Positions 52,655 through 55,531 of a stretch of DNA of 55,531 nt are shown here, piece by piece; position 1 is the stretch's first letter; every line of letters begins with the position of its first letter. The stretch covers positions 1-55,531 of the forward strand of contig NZ_MKIR01000003.1 of NCBI RefSeq assembly GCF_001832905.1. Reading direction: 5' to 3'. This DNA is from Floricoccus tropicus. Lineage in GTDB: Bacteria > Bacillota > Bacilli > Lactobacillales > Streptococcaceae. Both the position numbers and the translations under genes were made by a program. The notes below the pieces were generated by a model that worked only from the letters and a program-made list of their open reading frames with translations, was not told the DNA's origin and did not search any database.

Positions 52655-55268
52655 CATACCATGTTTTACCACTATTTTCATCTGCAATTAGTGGAACTTT
52701 CAATTCAATAGCACTTTCCATTGTATCTTTAACTAATTTCCCAACTTCTTCTAGTTCTGAATTGGGAACTTCTAAAACAATTTCATCATGTACCTGAAGT
52801 AGCATCTTAGATTTGAAGTTTCCTTCAGTTAATTTCTTATCTAAATTAATCATGGCAACTTTTAAAATATCTGCCGCACTTCCTTGAATTGGCGAATTGA
52901 TAGCTGTCCTCTCAGCAAATTGGCGAACATTAAAATTACGGGCATTGATATCAGGAAGTTTACGACGTCTGTGATAAAGAGTTTCAACATAACCTTTATC
53001 CTTAGCAAATCGTACTATTTCTTCCATATAATTTTTAATACCCGGATAGCGTTCAAAATAAGTATCAATATACTTCTTAGCTTCAGCTCTTGAAATACCT
53101 AAATTATTTGATAATCCAAAATCGGAAATACCATAGACCACACCAAAGTTTACTGCCTTAGCATTTCTTCTATCATTAGCAGTTACATCATCAGGGTTTT
53201 CAATATCAAACACACGTTGAGCCGTTGAAGTATGAATATCATCACCATTCTCAAAAGCAGCAATCAAGTGTTCATCGCCAGAAATATGTGCCAAAACACG
53301 TAACTCAATTTGAGAATAATCACTTGATAAAAGTACGCTATCATCCCATTCTGGAACAAAAGCTTTACGTATTTTTCTACCTTCTTCAAGACGAACTGGA
53401 ATATTTTGAAGATTAGGTTCAACACTACTTAAACGACCAGTTTGAGTTAAGTCCTGAACATATCTTGTATGAATTTTATCATCTGGAGCAATCTCATTAC
53501 TTAATCCTTGTACATAGGTAGATTGAATCTTAGTAAGCTGTCTATATTTTAAAATCTTATCTACAATTGGAGCTTGTGGCGCAAGAATTTCTAACACATC
53601 AACAGCAGTAGAGTAGCCAGTTTTCGTTTTCTTAATGACAGGAAGTCCCATTTTTTCAAAAAGAATTACACCGAGTTGCTTAGGAGAATTAATATTAAAC
53701 TCTTCACCAGCCATCTCATAGATTTCTGAAGTTAACTTTTCAATCGACTTTTCATTTTCTTGGCCAATTTGATTAAGGGTATCACGGTTTACTTTTATAC
53801 CGCGAATTTCCATTTTCGCCAAGACGTCAGATAAAGGCATTTCCATATCAGATAGCAGTTCTTTTTGAGAATAGTTATTCAAATCTTCTTCCATAAGTCC
53901 TTTTGATTCAGCAAGAACTCTCACTTTACGAGCTAGATGGTCAAATAACTCGTCATCTTCTGGTACAGCAATCTTAGCCCCCTTACCATATACTTCGTCA
54001 TCACTAGCAATCGGCTCCAGTTCGTAGAAGTCAGCTATTGTTGCAATCTTATTGTCCTCAGTCGTACTAATAAGATACTTAGCAAGCATGCTATCAAATT
54101 CAACTAACGGATAATCTACACCTTGACGATGGAAAAGAACCTTATTTTTCTTAAAATCATAAGTATTTTGTGGAATTTTGAATCTTTCATCTGAAAGAAG
54201 TAAAAGATTCTTAGACACATAAAAGTTATCTTTATTACCCCAAGCAAAACCGATAATATCAGACTTGTGATAGCTTTCGCCTAAAATTTCTAAGTATAAG
54301 AACTGATCACTTGAAAAATCCAAATCATTCAATTCATCTTGGTTTGATATCAATGTATAAGCAATTTCTGACTTTTCAACTTGTGGAATATTATCACCAG
54401 ATAGCTCATCCTTAAATTTTTTGAATCCCATAGTATCATAAAATTTAATAAGTTTATCAAAATCTGGACCATTATAAACAGTATCATCAAGAGTAATTGT
54501 AATAGGAGAATGTTTATCAATCGTAGCAAGTTCTTTCGATAGGAAAGCTTGATCCTTGTCATTGATAAGATTTTCTTTCATTTTAGACTTTTTCATGCTA
54601 TCAATATTGTCATAAATACCTTCAAGACTTCCATACTCTAGAAGAAGTTTTATACCTGTCTTCTCACCAATTTTAGTTACACCTGGAATATTATCAGATT
54701 TATCACCCATCAATGCTTTTAAGTCAATAAATTGATCAGTTGTTAAGCCAAGTTTTTCCATCATGTAATCAGGTGTATAAGTTTCAAGCTCACCAACACC
54801 TTTTATAGTAATTTCTACAGTAATCTTTTGAGTAGTTAATTGAGTTAAATCTCGATCACCACTTACAACAGTGATTGCATCAAAATCAGAAAGATCTGCT
54901 TGATGAGCAAGAGTACCAATTATATCGTCAGCTTCATAATCGTCTAACTCATAATGTTTAATACCTAATGCATCAATCATCTCTCTAATGAATGGAAACT
55001 GCTCTCTAAACTCATCAGGAGTTTTTGCACGACCACCTTTATATTCAGGATACATCTTTGTTCTAAAAGTCGTTTTTCCAGCATCAAAAGCAATTAAGAT
55101 ATGAGAAGGATTTTCAGCAGCAATTACGTTTGAAAGCATAGTATGAAAACCGTATATAGCATTATTATGCAGTCCATTAGGAGCTTTAAATTTATCAATT
55201 TGAGTATATAAAGCAAAAAAAGCTCTAAAAGCAATGGAACTTCCATCTATTAATAATAATTTTTTCAT
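52644..55268 (-). CDS. polA: DNA polymerase I
   Basis: 874 residues. 5' nuclease domain 1-290 (DAGKTTFRTKMYPEYKGGR, DDYEADDIIG), a central exonuclease fold lacking a clear DxE metal site, so likely without proofreading, and a complete polymerase domain: motif A DYSQIELRVLAH, motif B RRNAKAVNFGVVYG, motif C LLQVHDEIVLEVP. Okazaki fragment processing and repair. Start ATG after AGAGGA. Upstream of it are a tRNA-Asn gene and its terminator. Confidence 0.97.
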   Translation of the reverse strand: MKKLLLIDGSSIAFRAFFALYTQIDKFKAPNGLHNNAIYGFHTMLSNVIAAENPSHILIAFDAGKTTFRTKMYPEYKGGRAKTPDEFREQFPFIREMIDALGIKHYELDDYEADDIIGTLAHQADLSDFDAITVVSGDRDLTQLTTQKITVEITIKGVGELETYTPDYMMEKLGLTTDQFIDLKALMGDKSDNIPGVTKIGEKTGIKLLLEYGSLEGIYDNIDSMKKSKMKENLINDKDQAFLSKELATIDKHSPITITLDDTVYNGPDFDKLIKFYDTMGFKKFKDELSGDNIPQVEKSEIAYTLISNQDELNDLDFSSDQFLYLEILGESYHKSDIIGFAWGNKDNFYVSKNLLLLSDERFKIPQNTYDFKKNKVLFHRQGVDYPLVEFDSMLAKYLISTTEDNKIATIADFYELEPIASDDEVYGKGAKIAVPEDDELFDHLARKVRVLAESKGLMEEDLNNYSQKELLSDMEMPLSDVLAKMEIRGIKVNRDTLNQIGQENEKSIEKLTSEIYEMAGEEFNINSPKQLGVILFEKMGLPVIKKTKTGYSTAVDVLEILAPQAPIVDKILKYRQLTKIQSTYVQGLSNEIAPDDKIHTRYVQDLTQTGRLSSVEPNLQNIPVRLEEGRKIRKAFVPEWDDSVLLSSDYSQIELRVLAHISGDEHLIAAFENGDDIHTSTAQRVFDIENPDDVTANDRRNAKAVNFGVVYGISDFGLSNNLGISRAEAKKYIDTYFERYPGIKNYMEEIVRFAKDKGYVETLYHRRRKLPDINARNFNVRQFAERTAINSPIQGSAADILKVAMINLDKKLTEGNFKSKMLLQVHDEIVLEVPNSELEEVGKLVKDTMESAIELKVPLIADENSGKTWYEAK

Positions 55269-55299
55269 TGATTCCTCTGTGTTTTCTATTTATATATTA

Positions 55300-55308
55300 A
55301 TGTTAACA
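55300..55308 (-). promoter_or_regulatory. Possible polA promoter (extended -10)
   Basis: Minus-strand TGTTAACAT, 31 bases before the polA start; no clear -35. Confidence 0.4.
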
Positions 55309-55369
55309 TAAAAGAGTTAAAAAGTAAGCCGGCATACACTATAGAAAAGCATAAATTTTGCACAAAAAA

Positions 55370-55389
55370 AGTACTTCGCGAGAAGTACT
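55370..55389 (-). terminator. tRNA-Asn terminator
   Basis: AGTACTTC/GAAGTACT, 8-bp stem with a TCGC loop and a run of seven T on the minus strand, 12 bases after the tRNA. Confidence 0.9.
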
Positions 55390-55400
55390 AGATAATATTA

Positions 55401-55474
55401 CTCCGGCAGTAGGACTCGAACCTACGACATCATGATTAACAGTCATGCGCTACTACCAACTGAGCTATGCCGGA
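55401..55474 (-). tRNA. tRNA-Asn (anticodon GTT)
   Basis: 74-base cloverleaf: acceptor TCCGGCA/TGCCGGA with discriminator G, anticodon loop CTGTTAA (GTT), T arm GTAGG-TTCGAGT-CCTAC. The CCA end is not encoded. Confidence 0.96.
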
Positions 55475-55483
55475 ATACTATTG

Positions 55484-55512
55484 AATATAATAAAAAATTC
55501 TCAATTGCTCAA
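55484..55512 (-). promoter_or_regulatory. tRNA-Asn promoter
   Basis: Minus-strand TTGAGC (55507-55512), 17-bp spacer, TATATT (55484-55489), ending ten bases before the tRNA. Confidence 0.65.
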
Positions 55513-55531
55513 GAAAGTCTTATCAAATATT

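Noticed and set aside
52644-55268. Proofreading DNA polymerase I
   Set aside because: The central domain lacks the expected DxE and YxxxD metal-binding motifs, so 3'-5' exonuclease activity is unlikely.

Overview
The window is about 55.5 kb of AT-rich DNA (roughly one third G+C by eye) from a low-G+C Gram-positive bacterium. Gene content, protein sequences recalled from known families, regulatory motifs (PurBox, CodY boxes, extended -10 promoters) and an L17 downstream RNA element point to the family Streptococcaceae. Several proteins read closer to Lactococcus-like lineages (for example Lactococcus or Floricoccus) than to Streptococcus proper, but no genus can be fixed without a database search. 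No phage, IS transposase, CRISPR array or rRNA is visible. Nearly all genes lie on the minus strand.

Layout. 1-5.6 kb: uracil salvage (upp), two PLP sulfur amino-acid enzymes, and xpt-pbuX behind a guanine riboswitch and a PurBox. 5.6-9.7 kb: a GRP-family sugar permease, tRNA-Thr and a small operon (PHP phosphatase, ogt, a 41-aa ORF, an HExxH protein, a GNAT). 9.8-19.7 kb: branched-chain amino-acid synthesis split in two blocks, ilvC-ilvA and ilvD-ilvB-ilvN, separated by brnQ, an orphan bacteriocin-immunity-like gene and an ACT/UPF0210 pair; CodY boxes sit in the ilvC and ilvD promoters. 19.9-22.0 kb: VanZ-like protein and a glutamate-cysteine ligase. 22.1-36.9 kb: the S10-spc-alpha ribosomal superoperon with secY, adk, infA, rpoA and the L17DE RNA at its end. 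36.9-38.1 kb: an XRE regulator and two related small membrane proteins (plus strand), the second broken by a stop codon. 38.1-44.2 kb: thrC, nusG, secE, rpmG, a class A PBP and a pseudouridine synthase. 44.3-55.5 kb: zinc ABC transporter, ispE, a complete comG pilus operon, a DUF1033 protein, a CoA-binding protein, polA and tRNA-Asn.

How the parts work together. Most genes are core metabolism, translation and the cell envelope. Nutrient-sensing control is rich: guanine riboswitch plus PurR site on xpt-pbuX, CodY boxes (GTP/branched-chain amino acids) on ilvC, ilvD and possibly gshA, and cre-like CcpA sites at ilvC and at the CoA-binding gene. The comG operon encodes the whole set of seven competence pseudopilus proteins.

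Most notable non-gene signal. Two intergenic elements share the same ends (imperfect terminal inverted repeats) but hold one and three copies of a central hairpin module; the module stems differ in sequence yet stay complementary. This A-(B)n-C design recalls pneumococcal BOX elements and is the best candidate here for something undescribed. The rest of the window is mainly ordinary housekeeping DNA, and I see no evidence for a new defence or effector system.
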